From positions 347,533,611 through 347,597,610 of the forward strand of contig CM068367.1 in assembly GCA_034769895.1 (NCBI GenBank): a stretch of 64,000 nucleotides of DNA, given 5' to 3'. A program made the position numbers and the translations under genes. This stretch comes from Magicicada septendecula. Taxonomy: Eukaryota; Arthropoda; Insecta; Hemiptera; Cicadidae. Positions 1 through 13,033 of this stretch are shown here, piece by piece. The notes beneath the pieces are model-generated. The model worked only from the letters and a program-made list of their open reading frames with translations, did not search any database and was not told where the DNA came from. Numbering within the stretch: position 1 is the first letter of the stretch; each line of letters starts with the position of its first letter.

Positions 1-3000
1 GGATTAATTTTACAAAAAACTGATAAATGTTTACTATTTATGAATAAACACATAACTAATTATGGCGTTAAGCTGAAGAAAATACATGAACCAATGTAAA
101 AGACCATAGAGTATTCTTATCTTTAAATATAAAATTAAATTCCACTACTGTGTCTAGCCTTGCATATAGATTTTCTAATAGTTAAGGAGATATTTAGTTT
201 TTATAATTAGCTTTACAATTTTAATACTGTATTGTGTAAAGGGTATATAATATAATCTTGGTCGGTCGTTTGAATCGATGAACATTACGGTCTTGTCTGG
301 TATACATCATTTATTGTGCGACTTACTTGTGAGCTTGGAACAATAGTATTGTTTCAGTCTGTAAATACAGTTAATGCCGCTTGTTTTATTTCAGTAATTA
401 CGTTTCTTTCCATTAGGAACTGTCGTTTTTCAGGAAGTCGTGTGGAGCAGAACAGCGCTGTAGCCAAATGTTGTGGGGCACGGCAGCTTCTCGTGACTGC
501 CGCCAACAAACAAACCTCATTCTGTTTTGTTTTGTCTCTACTTCACCCTCTAAGTACACTTCATCATCTCAACAAAGGACATATTGTAGACAGAAAATGT
601 GTAGTTGCTTCTTCGAATATTGTAATACGAGTAAGTCATAGCCTCCCCCTTATAAACAATTTAAAAGAATTGTTAATTAATCATATCGCTGGAGTCAAGA
701 TGTGACTGTAACATTAATTTTTACTGTTTTTGTACGGCTTTGTTACAGAACACGCTACACTTCAACACGGTATTACGTCTTTTATTGTTAATTCAAGACA
801 ACACATGAATGACTGAAGTACTGCACATGTCACTATTGACTTACTGATAACAATTTGATAAGTTGTTTTTATTATTAAAATTTTATTGAACCATTCATTT
901 TCAAAAACAGTTCAAAAAAATTTACAGGCATTGCACAAATGCAATGGACAGAGAAGGGCATTGAAAATGCTTCAATAAATCTAAAAAGTAGATATATATT
1001 TATGTTAATTCACCAATCAATGAATTCATTCTTCATTTACCAATGTACAGATTATAAGTTAAATGTAGTCGCATTCAGAAGCGAAGTTTTATATATGTAC
1101 TACGTTATTGACAACAAGGAAGTAGTTTCTATGGAAGTAGTTCCCATTTTCGATCACGCACCAGCGGTCGTTTTCAAATGTGCGACACGTCCTTATAAAC
1201 ATTTTCAATGTTAAAATATTAGAGATAAAAGAACAAGAAATACGAATATTGTCTGATATAGACTTGTATACAAAAGACCTTCGTTGAAATAATTAAAAAT
1301 TAGGGCCATCCACTTTTTAATGGCAATTAAAAAAATTAAAATTCACGGTACTTATAAAATTCAGAGTAATGCAGTAGCGTGGCGTCCATGTAACCGCTGT
1401 AGCCGGCGGCAACAGTACTAGAAATAAGAGAAAATAATATTAATTATATCACAGAGTAAATACTTTAGTTATTGAATAATTTGAAATCCGAACAATATTA
1501 GTAGGGAAACTTGAAGAAAAGCGTAGTAGGCCTATTGCTTTCGAAGTGCTGGGCACTTACACCGTCTGTGTTGCCGGCTCAGACATTGGCAATGTTTTAC
1601 TGCATGTGGTCATTGACCTCCTAGTAGTTGTCACTGTACAAACTGTGGAGGGGGCTCATTCGTCCAATTAATGTGTTGCCGCTGAATAAACCGGCAAAAC
1701 GCTCAGTTAGAAGCTATGTTCGTTTTGGAACCAACGTGCAGCAGTTACTACCTACCTATTTGTGTTTTGTTCATTTAATTATGTGTTTACCTGTTTGTCT
1801 TTATTATTTTTAATCCCATTATTTGTGTTCTGATTTATTCTGTGTAAGTATAATGAGAGTCAGATCCCGTTGAACCGGGACTATCTTCTCCTCCCAGCGA
1901 ATGATGGAAATTGCTCTAAAAAAATATTTTTGCTCTAAAAAGAATATTTTTGCCCAAAAAAACCCTTGGTACTAGAAAAAATTCGAATTCATTTTTAGGT
2001 TAAGTTTTAGGCCTATCACAACCGACAACAGGTGTTGTGTACCCACGCCAGTCACTGGCGCAATGTATAATTTTTACATCATTAACACATTTACATTTGT
2101 CTATTTTGTTTTATAAAAATTCCTCTAATAAGCTTCGTTTTCTTATTAATTATTAAACATTCTCGATTGCAGAATCTTAAGACTCGATTTCTGTAAAGAA
2201 TAATTATGAAAATCAGAATATGATTTTTAGGAAAGATGGAATGTATAAAGACAATATTTTTGTTAACACTCCTGTCTAAATGAAGCTGATGTATAAATAC
2301 AGATAGGTACATTTGTGAACCATGATATTCGTTCGATAGGACGAGGAAAGCTTCATAGAAACCAGGGTATTATATCTTTTTAGATACATGAATTCGCGTC
2401 GGTTGATGTAAGAAGATATTCGGCTGTTAATAATGGCGTTGCTGAATATTTTAATTGTTACGTTATGCAATTTAAATACAAAGGAAGCCTGTAGGTCTAA
2501 TTAGCCTAAAGGCGAATAATATGAAATAGCTGGTAACCAACGAACAGTGACAATCATAAAATAGCTACACGAATCGAAATGGAACTGTGTCTTTCAATAT
2601 ATAAGGCAGAAAAATGAACAGACCATAAGAAAGACAATTTTAAGCTAATGCAGGACGTCTCTAAGTATCCTAATAATGACGGGAGGTTACCTGTGTTAGT
2701 TCACAGTGTGGAAATGGAAAACAGTATAAAAATGACAGCAGGATTCACGTGCATTAAATATTATTTAACATTTAAAAGGGTAATTTAAACTAAAATAGAT
2801 AATGAAATTAGAAAGTCTAAAATGTAATGTTTGTAAGTAAAGCCATTAGCAGCTACAAGTGGACAGAAACAAGACAGTTTAATTGTTTTAAAACATGGCG
2901 ACTTCGATGACAGCTAATCCTTAGTTGGGAACAATGAAAGAGAAACTAAACTATGATATTTTGAATATACATATAGTTCTACTTTCTAAATAAGGCGACT

Positions 3001-3861
3001 GCGTCTTATTGATATATCGTGAGGATAAAGCCGACTTATTTTAAGAAACAAAGATTAACCGAACGAAATATCATTCAATAAAAGAATTCACGGCACAAAA
3101 ATTTTGAAAAAACGAACAAAGAATATTAGGACCACCCTTCTCTTAACAAAATAGAGAAGATTAAGCTTAAAGATAGTTAGCCTCGACACAGTGACAGACT
3201 TGGCTAAAGAACGGAAAGTTAACGGTACTATAAAAAATTATTAAATAATTTAGAGATACTGTGAAAACTAGAAATGCTTGGAGAACTTTAAATGTCCTGT
3301 TGCGGTAAATGTGAAACCATTTCGACTACAAACACGTTCAAAGTAGACAAAAGTATTATACGTACTTCTATATTGTATATTATTTCTTAAACTTCAACGT
3401 TTAGTTATTGCTTGCTATGTTTCTTAATAATAAGTCTTATTATAAAAAGTAACTTAGAATGAAAAATACAGTTAGGTGTATTGAAACTGAAAAACAGGCG
3501 CATGCTCTTTCAGACGTACATGTGTTACGTGTAAATACGTTTTACTGTATATGTACTCCTGTATTGTATTCGCCATATTATATCTCCAGACAACTCAAAC
3601 TGTATGAAAGACCTCTCCACGTGGGGGCCAACGTGAATAGAAGCATATTACTTTAGAATTTCATTGAGTTAACAGTGTTCTAACTTTGCCCTGTTTTGCA
3701 CTCAATGACAAAACAATTGAGTGTAAGCAAGAACTAGATTATAGGCTGTGGAATAGGGTCAAAGTTAATATGTCTGACACATTCTCATACCCTTAGGCTT
3801 ACGTGTGTAGGTGACTGACGAAACGACCATTATTCCTTAGCATGTTATTCTTTTAGTTCCT

Positions 3862-3942
<81 letters not shown>

Positions 3943-4998
3943 CAGTAGCAAGTAGTAGCTTTCCACCAATATTCTCAGCTTGCATGACGCGTCCATTTTA
4001 ATATAGGCATAATACTTTAGTTGTGATGACTTCATCAAATTACCCTTACACAGACTTACTCTATACATGAACCTACACAATTACGTAACCTGTGTAAGGC
4101 TGACGTGTTGTACCTACAGTAAGCTATATTATGAAAGAAATATATAGGCTATCTATATAATAGCGTTAAAAATGATTAGTACAATAATTAATCTGACCTG
4201 TCTTATAGATATGAAACAGCAGTGACATATTACTTTCTTTAGTGGATCGTCCTAAGCCAGTGTGGTCCACTTGGCGGCCCGGATAGGCGGTTTGACCTGT
4301 CCTCGAAAATTTTAGAACTTACTAAAATATTAAACCAAATAACATGAGTAAGGGCTGCTTGATGTTAAGCTGGTGTCAGTATGATTCACCGTCACATTTC
4401 CGCAGTGAAGTTCTGTTCTACGTTTGACAGTACAGGCCTATATTTGCGAATGTAGGCCTACATTTCCTACCATGGAAACATTACATACTAAACGGAGGAA
4501 TAAGTTGTCACAGCAATTAGTTGAGTCAGTACTTCGATTGGTCTCTGCACAAATTATAATGGACATTCCGTATTTAATAAGTTAGAATAACACTCCTCAT
4601 GTTCTCATTAAAATTTAGTTATAATGTAGTTAACAACAAAAATACAGTTACAACAATTATGAAAAATACCTATAACTGCAAGTCTTGCTCCCCGCAGGTA
4701 TGTTTGGTTTTTCCTTATAGTTACAAACAACATTTTGAACCCTAAATACAAATTAACAAACATATTGTGAAATATTTTGTTTGTCTGGAAGTTAGGCCTA
4801 CAATAAGCATGGCATTAAAAAGTTCGTGTAAAATTTATTAAGCAGTTACATTGCTTGTTAGCTTTTTATGAATACACAACAAGTAAGCATTATATCTACG
4901 TATGATGGAAGGGGTTTCATTGACCCCGGCCTGCAAACGCATATTGAAATTACGATTTGGGCTAAAAGATGAAAACAGTTATAGACAACACTGACCTA
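1..4998. other. Gene-poor AT-rich region
   Basis: I see no recognisable gene. The open frames here are short, many start at non-ATG codons, and none shows a domain or motif I know. The content is AT-rich unique-looking DNA with several TAGGCCTA palindromes (for example at 1527, 2008, 4453 and 4793), a short imperfect repeat of a GCTCTAAAAA...TTTTTG unit near 1912-1960, and the TAG microsatellite listed separately. Confidence 0.6.
3864..3958. repeat. (TAG)n microsatellite
   Basis: An uninterrupted run of TAG triplets covers about 3864-3942. It then becomes imperfect (AGC and AAG interruptions) up to 3958. On the minus strand it reads as a poly-leucine stretch inside a spurious open frame, which is not a gene. 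Confidence 0.95.
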
Positions 4999-5238
4999 TG
5001 CTCTGTATGATGGTAGTTGGCGTGTGGACCCTTGGCCTACCTGCTACCTCTCCCCCATTCTAATACTTCCGCCCGGGCTTGACAGCAGCTAATTGCCGCG
5101 TGAGTCACCTCACTGTGCGTCCAGTATGAAACAATTTTTTTTTTTTGCCTCGCCCAATACTGGTAAAATTTTGTTATATTTGAAATCAGCGAAATAATAC
5201 GATGAAAATGACACCAAACACGACTAAAAAATATTAAA
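4999..5238 (+). repeat. Left terminal inverted repeat of the Tc1-mariner-type element
   Basis: It is the reverse complement, at roughly 95% by eye, of 15500-15735. It contains a poly-T tract that is shorter in the right copy. The outer boundary is set by the flanking TA at 4997-4998. Confidence 0.85.
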
Positions 5239-6997
5239 TTTAAGGTGTTTCAAGGTAAAAGGTCATACAATGTAAATAATTATGCAAATCTTGTTGCATA
5301 AATTAATTACTCAATCAATTATTAATCTTGGAGACAGTGATTGACTAATTTTATCACTTTTATCTACCAGGATGTATTTTCCATTGCCCCATGTTGGGCG
5401 CCATATACAATGTAAATATGCCACGCGTTGGCAGCCATATACAATGTAAATAATTATGCAACTTAGTTGCATACATTAATTACTGTTTAATCAAATCAAT
5501 TTTATTTGTTTACAAAAGTGATGCCTGTATGAAATTTATCATATCTCTCTGCTTTATTTAGCCCCGCTGTTGGACGTCATTACAATGTTAATATTTATGC
5601 ATATTTTATTGTTTGTATAACTTAATTGTTGTTTAATTAATAAATCTCGATCAAATTTATTAAATGTGTAATCGGCAATGCTATCAACTAAGAATAATTA
5701 ATGTTGCCTTCTCCTACCAAATAAAACTCCAAGAATTAGAATATTTATGAACATGGTACTTGTTAAATCAGATTGAATCTAAATCATTAATTGTGGATCC
5801 TACCTTTTAAAAAGTTGTCTTGTAAGTCAAAGTCAGGTCTTAAGATAAATTAATTCAACACTATCGAATCCATTATAAATTACATTTATTATAATATGGC
5901 ATTTTGCATGTATACATAGTATAAAAGAAATCATGTAATAAGAGTATCTACAAATATTTCCAAAAGATAATTAGATTCTATGACATATTTAAAGTAATTG
6001 AAAGAAACAATCAAATGTTTACACTTATTCGTGTATGGTGACGTTAATAACCATCAATGTTGCGTGCTTGAGATTTGCACTTAGTGATATACTTCTAAAC
6101 GTATTTAAAACACTTACACACATGAAATAACCATATACCTACAGTAAACATATTAAACATATACATATTTGAATAAGCATATACCTGCAGTAAACATATT
6201 AAAACACATACATATTTGAAATAATCATATACTTACACTAATAAGAAAATACATGTGTAATATTCTATGACATTTTTATTCCTAACTATGGATTCGTATT
6301 ATATTGACTCTATTCTGGAATATCTCAGGCAGTTAGTTCTAAGTGACAGGTCAGCGGTATTACGATAAACTAGGAATTATGATAAGTGATTATTTTGGTA
6401 CATTACTCAAGTCGTCGTAGTGTCTCGCTCCCGTTGCATGTCCATTTGGGTCCATTGGTGACGATTGCTGTTAATCCTGGAAACACTCGTAACTCGCACT
6501 TCCACTCGTTATACGTACATCGCTTCGGAACGCTAGTTCGCACTTCACGACATCCGTTATGAGTTTTATAATATCATTACAGTTTAGTCGCGGTACTCGC
6601 ACTAAGGATTCATTGATTATTCGTATCGCGTCAGTCTATTCATGCGATTTTTAGTTCGATACTGCCGCGTACTTAGTTATCTTTCAAATTACGTGTTCGA
6701 CTCTTCCCTAACGCCTAGATTGATTTCAAGTTCATTTGACGCATATGAAACATTATCAGCACTTGACTCTATTCTACGAAATAATGTTGTCTCACAAATT
6801 AAGTTTTATGTGATATACCGATTCATCAGCACTAATTGTATTAGCGTAATGCTTAGAGTTTTATAAAGTTCGTTAGTCGCGCATCATAGCGAACACCGCC
6901 GTTTCGGCTTGACGGTCCAAGTCTTACTCCCGAACTTCCACTAATACCGAACTCCACTTTGAATATATCTCCAAACAAAATCTTTATAATACTGAGA
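5239..6997. other. Non-coding interior of the DD82E element, left of the ISL2EU-like insertion
   Basis: There is no coding frame. Three related AT-rich units containing TACAATGTAAATAATTATGC recur near 5265, 5393 and 5570. Two of them begin TGTTGG(G/A)CG(C/T)CA, which resembles the start of an insect LTR. I found no partner end, so a decayed LTR element is only a possibility. A short tandem repeat lies at 6124-6258. The right part (6400-6990) is more GC-rich and unrecognised. Confidence 0.45.
6124..6258. repeat. Short tandem repeat, about 47 bp unit, 2.5-3 copies
   Basis: The phrase AT(A/C)CCATATACCT.CAGTAAACATATTAAA recurs at about 47 bp spacing, with a third diverged copy ending near 6258. 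It is AT-rich and has no coding potential. Confidence 0.6.
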
Positions 6998-6999
6998 TA

Positions 7000-8011
7000 A
7001 AGGGTACCCCTGGTTAAGAGGGGGAAAATGCCCCTTGAAACCAATCATTTTTTTGACTATGTAGGTTTATTACAATTGTAAAAACATTACATTACACAAG
7101 GTTCTTAGGTTCCCATCTACCCCCTCTACAGAGGGAGGGTGAAAAATTGACTTTTTTCAATCTTTATTTTTTTTCTCAATTTTTATGAAACGTAAAGTTT
7201 CCAAAAAATTTGATCACATTTTTGGCATCAAAAACAATAAACTAAAAAATTACGGTCCCCATGGGATCATGGGATTGTTTCTAAAAAAATTCGAAAAGTT
7301 AAAAAATGTTATATCTCAAGTCCCAAAAGAGCTACAGGCATATTTTTTGTTTTAAAAAGTGTACTTTAACAATCTTTGTATACTCAAATTTTTTCAGATT
7401 TTTTCGAGTGGTGGGCCAAACTCAAAAACGCAAAAAAATACATTTTTCGGCTATTTTTAGGGGGTTTTGTTAGCCTGAAAGTAGCTAGTACTCTAAATAA
7501 TATTAAAAATGTAAAATTATATATGTTCTTTCATAATATATAATACAAGGTCATTTTTTTAAACGAATAAATTGGAATTCATGAATTTTTGTTATTTTTA
7601 AGCTTATTTTTATATTTAAATGAGCTACAATTTAGTAATATTACTCTTATGTGTGCACACATATACATATACACACTGTGTGTGTGTGAATATATATATA
7701 TATATATTTATTTATTTATTTGACATTTGCAATTCTTATATTTAACTCATTTGAAGCTTGTTTTTTTGTATTAAATTAGAAAAGTATGCAACATACTTTA
7801 GTTTCAAATAAGGATTTTTTTTACGCTTAATAAAGAGATTTTTATTTACTCCGTGCATTCTTAAATACATCAATTATTACTATAGCAACCATTTAACAGA
7901 AACAAGAATTTCATTTAACAACTCTGGTTGTACCACGGCTAGGCTAGATGGCACAACAGGTCATGGGCCTGATGCTTCAGAGAAGAAGAAGTAGTAAATA
8001 TTGTGATGAAG
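7000..8011 (+). repeat. Left terminal inverted repeat (ISL2EU-like)
   Basis: Inverted partner of 10553-11617. The inner edge is the shared TAAATATTGTGATGAAG. It holds a short TG tract (about 7676-7688) where the right copy has a much longer CA tract, so the two arms have diverged mainly by slippage. Confidence 0.85.
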
Positions 8012-8327
8012 AATTAAGACGACATTTCTGAAAAATTAAGACTCCTTATTTATTTATTGTTTATCAAAAAAGACATAAAACTGTTTGTTTCTTACATATA
8101 ATAAAGTTACTCATTTTTTAAGACATTCAAAAAGTATTATCCTATTAATTTTGAAAAAAAATATTGGCAAAACTTTTGACAGTTTCTATGCCAGTAATGA
8201 GAATTACTCAGAACTACAACTGTAGAAAGTTAGATCTTTAAATAGTTTAAAAATGTAAGGCAGATTTATATTTATTACATTCAACAAAATAATCAATATT
8301 TAAAACTACTATTAAGTTGTAAAAAAG

Positions 8328-10260
8328 TTAATCTTCATCACTATCTTCCTCAATAACTGGTTGCACTTCCTCAAAATGAAATAATTTTGTAAGAACTTCT
8401 GCAGGCCGTATAATTTTTGACAAATATCTGCCGTATGATAAGTAATAAATAACAGCAGCGATATGTGAACAACATCCAATTGTTCTATTACCATTTGCAC
8501 AGTTACAACAATAACGCTTGATTCCATCCATTTCACTACTATTTGGGTTATAATGTAAATAGCATTTATACGTTTTGCTGTTTATATGTCTTGACCTCAC
8601 TTCAAATCGAACAATCTCTGGTTTAATATTTAACGTACTCGCAGGGAATGAACCATTTTCATCTATAATTTCTGCTAAGTAAGATACAGATTGGGAAAGC
8701 TGATAAGATCCTGTGAAAAAAACTTTTAAGTCGTCTAATGACATTTCTGGGAAATCAAGCAATTCCTCTGAAGATAACAACTTAAACGGTGTTACTTTTC
8801 TATTCCAGTTATTATTTTCAACTTCTACACCCAATGTATTTACATCATTTTTGGTAGCATTCATCCAACTGATAATTTCGTCAAGTAGTCCTTTATCTGA
8901 ATTTAATTGTTTTCCAAAACGATTTTGAAGGAAACAGGCTATTCGACAGTATAAACCGGCATCAGGAAGAAGAGAATTATGCAACTGATGATGCAAAAGC
9001 TTATATTTCTGTCCAATTATTCCATGTACAGCCTCAATGACCCATCGAAGTTTTGGATTCATTAGATTCTTTTGCTGTTAACTGATTACGTTTACCTTTC
9101 AAAGCAGGCATCAGTACAACAAAACCTTTTTCTTTTAATATGTCTCTAAAGCCTCTATCTAAAATGAAAATATCACCTTCTTTTAGAATAGTGCTTAGTC
9201 CATTTTCAGTTGATAATAAATAGTCTAAAATTTTGGTATCGTTCTTTGTAGGAAGAAAGAGTCCAGGAACATCAATAATATATCCATCTGTTGTAGTTAT
9301 AGTGAAAGGCTTACACAAGGAGTTTTTATTTGACCGCTGTAAGATTTGCGCTGATAAGTGTTATTGGCACTCTTCTGATGACGTATATAGGAAGCATCAC
9401 AAATAATAGCCAGACGATTACTTAAAGTATGGAGTTTTTGTGCAGCTGCAGCAGTGTGATTTTTGATGAGATATTCCCTAGAAGTAGAGTGAAGACCGAA
9501 ATGTTTAGGTAACACGTCCCTTTTGAAACATTGTAAAACAGAGTGAATGAATTCGGAAATCATCTTCTCATCTTCAACACCAAGTATAGCAGAAACTATT
9601 TTATCAGAATTGCCAGTTCTTAATTTGCATAAGAATGCAACAACAGCTTGAGTTACATTGCGATTATCAGAATTTCTCATAGATGGCATCATATTTCGAA
9701 GTGGAATGATATTTTCCCAAGATTGTCCTGTAAGAGCATAAACACATTCCTCTGAAATAGAAAAATCGGCAATCTTATCGAATAACTGAGAATCAACTTT
9801 AACAGACAGAACGTCCATAAACTTTGAAAGTTCTGTAATTTCTACTAGGCTGATGTTTGAATAAATACAAATTTTTCCTACTTCACTCTCATAAAATCGA
9901 TTTTTTATTGTATGGATAGAACAACATCTGTTGCGCTTTGGAATAAAGATTCTTCTCTTTACGAATACTTGTATCCTTGCTTCAAAAGTAACATCATGAA
10001 GATCACTTTTTGATTAACAAATAAAACAATATCCGTCACTTGAAACCGAACGTGCAAATGGCATTTCTGCTACTTCAATAGTTTGTGGTGTAGCTTCTGA
10101 TGTATACGAAGGATCATCATTTGAAGTCTGTGAAGAAGTCATAGAAGCTTGCGAAAAGAGGTAGAAGAGAGTGCACTCAGAAGGTGTAGTCGATAATATA
10201 TCTTGGCTCGATATTTCTCTGCCTTCCCCATGTTCATTTTGATCCTCTTGATGTCCTATG
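8328..10260 (-). pseudogene. ISL2EU-like DDE transposase (broken)
   Basis: Read on the minus strand, the product has an acidic Ser/Thr-rich start. Next comes a Cys region (GYCFIC near 10020 and RNRCCSIH near 9935), which resembles the N-terminal finger common in this family. The DDE_Tnp_4 core follows: CDASYIRHQKS (first Asp, about 9425), LDRGFRD (second Asp, about 9163) and RWVIEAVHG (Glu, about 9040). A SWIM-like C-x-C...C-x-H finger (CNC then CCSH) lies at about 8465-8510, and the tail is acidic. Three breaks are visible: an in-frame TAA at 10014-10016, a frame change near 9300-9318 and another near 9034-9062. The start upstream of about 10240 is uncertain because two frames are open there. 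The protein would cut and rejoin DNA at the inverted repeats. In this state it cannot be made whole. Confidence 0.8.
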
Positions 10261-10552
10261 CATGGTAGTTCTAGTTTACAAACGTATGTTTTACCAGCGT
10301 CTACAACAGTTCATTCACTATATGAATGTTCAAATATTTTTTTGTACAGTAGTAATCATATGTACTTACAAGTAATGATTTTGGCTGTAGTTCTTTGTGC
10401 AATACTCTTCTTAAAGTTTTTCTGTATGCGTCCACATTCAACAAATATACTTTATCTACTTCTTAAATAAACGATTTTAGTTTATTTAGTTGTTTGAAAA
10501 GAATATAAAAAACTATTGCAATTTACAAAATTGAAGGTTCGAGAATAAATAA

Positions 10553-10855
10553 CTTCATCACAATATTTACTTCTTCTTCTTCTCTGAAGCATCAGGCCCA
10601 TGAACTGTTGTGCCATCTAGCCTAGCCGTGGTACAACCAGAGTTGTTAAATGAAATTCTTGTTTCTGTAAAATGGTTGGTATAGTAATAATTGATGTATT
10701 TAAGAATGCACGTAGTAAATAAAAATCTCTTTATTAAGCGTAAAAAAAATCCTTATTTGAAACTAAAGTATGTTGCATACTTTCTAATTTAATACAAAAA
10801 AACGAGCTTTAAATGAGTTAAATATAAGAATTGCAAATGTCAAATAAATAAATAA

Positions 10856-10936
<81 letters not shown>

Positions 10937-11617
10937 GTATATATGTATATGTGTGCACACATAAGAGTAATATTACTAAATTGTAGCTCATTTAAATATA
11001 AAAATAAATTTAAAAATAACAAAAATTCACGAATTCCAATTTATTTATTTAAAAAATGACCTTGTATTATATATTATGAAAGAAAATAATATAATTTTAC
11101 ATTTTTAATATTATTTAGAGTACTAGTTACTTTCAGGCTAACAAAACCCCCTAAAAATAGCCGAAAAATGTATTTTTATTTTTTTGCGTTTTTGAGGTTG
11201 GCCCACCACTCGAAAAAATCTGAAAAAATTTGAGTATACAAAGATTGTTAAGGTACACTTTTTAAAACAAAAAATATGCCTGTAGCTCTTTTGGAACTTG
11301 AGATATAGCATTTTTTAATTTTTCGAATTTTTTTAGAAACAATCCCATGATCCCATGGGGACCGTAATTTTTTAGTTTATTGTTTTTGATGCCAAAAATG
11401 TGATAAAATTTTTTGGAAACTTTACGTTTCATAAAAATTGAGAAAAAAAATAAAGATTGAAAAAAGTCAATTTTTCACCCTCCCTCTGTAGAGGGGGTAG
11501 ATGGGAACCTAAGAATCTTGTGTAATGTAATGTTTTTACAATTGTAATAAACCTACATAGTCAAAAAAATGATTGGTTTCAAGGGGCATTTTCCCCCTCT
11601 TAACCAGGGGTACCCTT
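10553..11617 (-). repeat. Right terminal inverted repeat (ISL2EU-like)
   Basis: Inverted partner of 7000-8011, ending ...CCAGGGGTACCCTT at the TA duplication. It is somewhat longer than the left arm, chiefly because of the CA microsatellite at 10866-10934. Confidence 0.85.
10866..10934. repeat. (CA)n microsatellite inside the right inverted repeat
   Basis: About 34 uninterrupted CA units. The matching place in the left arm has only a few TG units followed by TA units, so this tract expanded after insertion or in a parental copy. Confidence 0.95.
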
Positions 11618-11619
11618 TA

Positions 11620-13033
11620 GAATGGTACTGAGATACAATTAATACTGATATACTGAATCACTGAGCTAGTTTTAAAATGATACTGAAATACTGGGCTACT
11701 GAGCTAATGTTATACTGAGCTAACATTTTTACTGATACTCTGAGAGCGCGTCTCCTCGTGCATACAGTTTTTATGCCCTTCGTTTTCCCACTCTTGTTAC
11801 TCCTACGAACGCTTCATTTTCCCACCAAAATAGCTCTGATAGGACAGTTGTTCGGATTTCCCTATGTCCTCTTGTCTCTAGTCTGTGATTCTTGTGAATT
11901 CTCCACCCAGCGCCGTTTGGAGAGGGATGTTCTTCCTCGGGATTTGTTCTCTGGCCGACGGTTTCTGTCAAGACCATCCCTTTCAGTTACTCCCTTCTGA
12001 ATTCTCATTTCTAATTGGCTGGTTGGCTTCTCTACTTGAATCTTACGTAGTCCACGTGGACACGACGAGTTGCTGTCATCAGGACGTTACCACTTTCTTG
12101 GAATCTGCACCAAGACCTGGCTACTGAAGTCACATCTGCCCTTTTGGTGTAGCGTGTCGAATTAATGTATTGTTCGGACACTGTCGACTTCCTCTAGCGA
12201 ACTTACGGGTGGCAAACATCTGTGTTCGTCGCAGACGCCTCTTCGTCCCATGCTACATTGTCCGTGCTCCAGCTACTGTTTTTTCTGTAAGTTGCACATA
12301 TGCTTGAAACAATGCTCTTAGCGATGCCTATATATTCTTCTCGCTACTGAGACGGATGCAAGGGTAATGTTCCTTTGTCATATTTGTAAAGTCAAGTGTT
12401 CCCACGCATGGGCCAGTTCGTCGCAACATGTGTTGTAGCGCGTATTGTCTCTTAACGGCTTTTATGTCATTTAAGTGGAAAGGAAAGGTTTGTTCCTTCC
12501 GTCGCTCACCCTTGAACAAAGCTGACTCGTGTCACTCTTGACGGGCTCTAATTGCTGGCGTACCTCCCTCGGAATACCAAAAAAAAAAATCAAAAAAAAT
12601 CTCAAAGTAATAAGTACGTTATAGTCAACAACTACTTTAATACACATCTTCAGTCCATACTGCTCAAAGAATAAATTTAAATGAAAAATACGAATAATTG
12701 TTTAATTCCCTTGTTTAATTCTTTGATTGAAAAAGAACACACATAATATTTCGTGTTTAAGCGCTGGTAGTGGACAGAGAACTTCCTGCTCATTTCCTAT
12801 AATGTGGTTGCTATGAGTCATCTCGTGACTAGTGCTGCTTGGTATCTATGACTCAGCCTCATCCCTTCTTCAGTTGCTCACACACAGTTGAATAGTTTAG
12901 TGTCTACTGTTCGTCGCTACTGTCGATCGTGAGTTTACGGAGTATTAGTTTAATTAGTTGAATATTATAAGGTTACATTTTGTTAAGTTAAGTATTTCAA
13001 GTTTTATTAGTGTTTTTTTATTTTTTTATCGAG
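11620..13033. other. Non-coding interior of the DD82E element, right of the ISL2EU-like insertion
   Basis: No coding frame is recognised. An imperfect ACTGAGATACTGA-type short repeat lies at 11630-11745. The stretch 11750-12560 is comparatively GC-rich and unassigned. 12700-13033 runs into the transposase ATG at 13034 and is presumably its leader. Confidence 0.4.

Larger units (their letters stand above)
7000..11617 (-). mobile_element. ISL2EU/IS5-like DNA transposon with about 1 kb terminal inverted repeats
   Basis: The ends match as inverted repeats over about 1 kb (7000-8011 and 10553-11617), both starting AAGGGTACCCCTGGTTAAG. They are flanked by TA on both sides (6998-6999 and 11618-11619). 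One transposase relic fills the middle on the minus strand. The DDE_Tnp_4-type domain, the C-terminal SWIM-like finger and the 2 bp duplication fit the ISL2EU (IS4EU) branch of IS5-like elements better than PIF/Harbinger, whose duplication is 3 bp. The YqaJ-type nuclease that some ISL2EU elements carry is not present. The element sits inside the DD82E element, so it is the younger of the two. Confidence 0.8.

Noticed and set aside
316-705. 129-codon open frame near the window start
   Set aside because: It starts at a non-ATG codon, has no motif and has the composition of its surroundings. I see no evidence for a gene.
3853-4080. Open frame with a long leucine run
   Set aside because: It is a translation of the TAG microsatellite on the minus strand.
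5393-12580. A complete LTR retrotransposon starting at TGTTGGGCGCCA
   Set aside because: No matching second LTR, no gag or pol coding and no target duplication was found; kept only as a remark.
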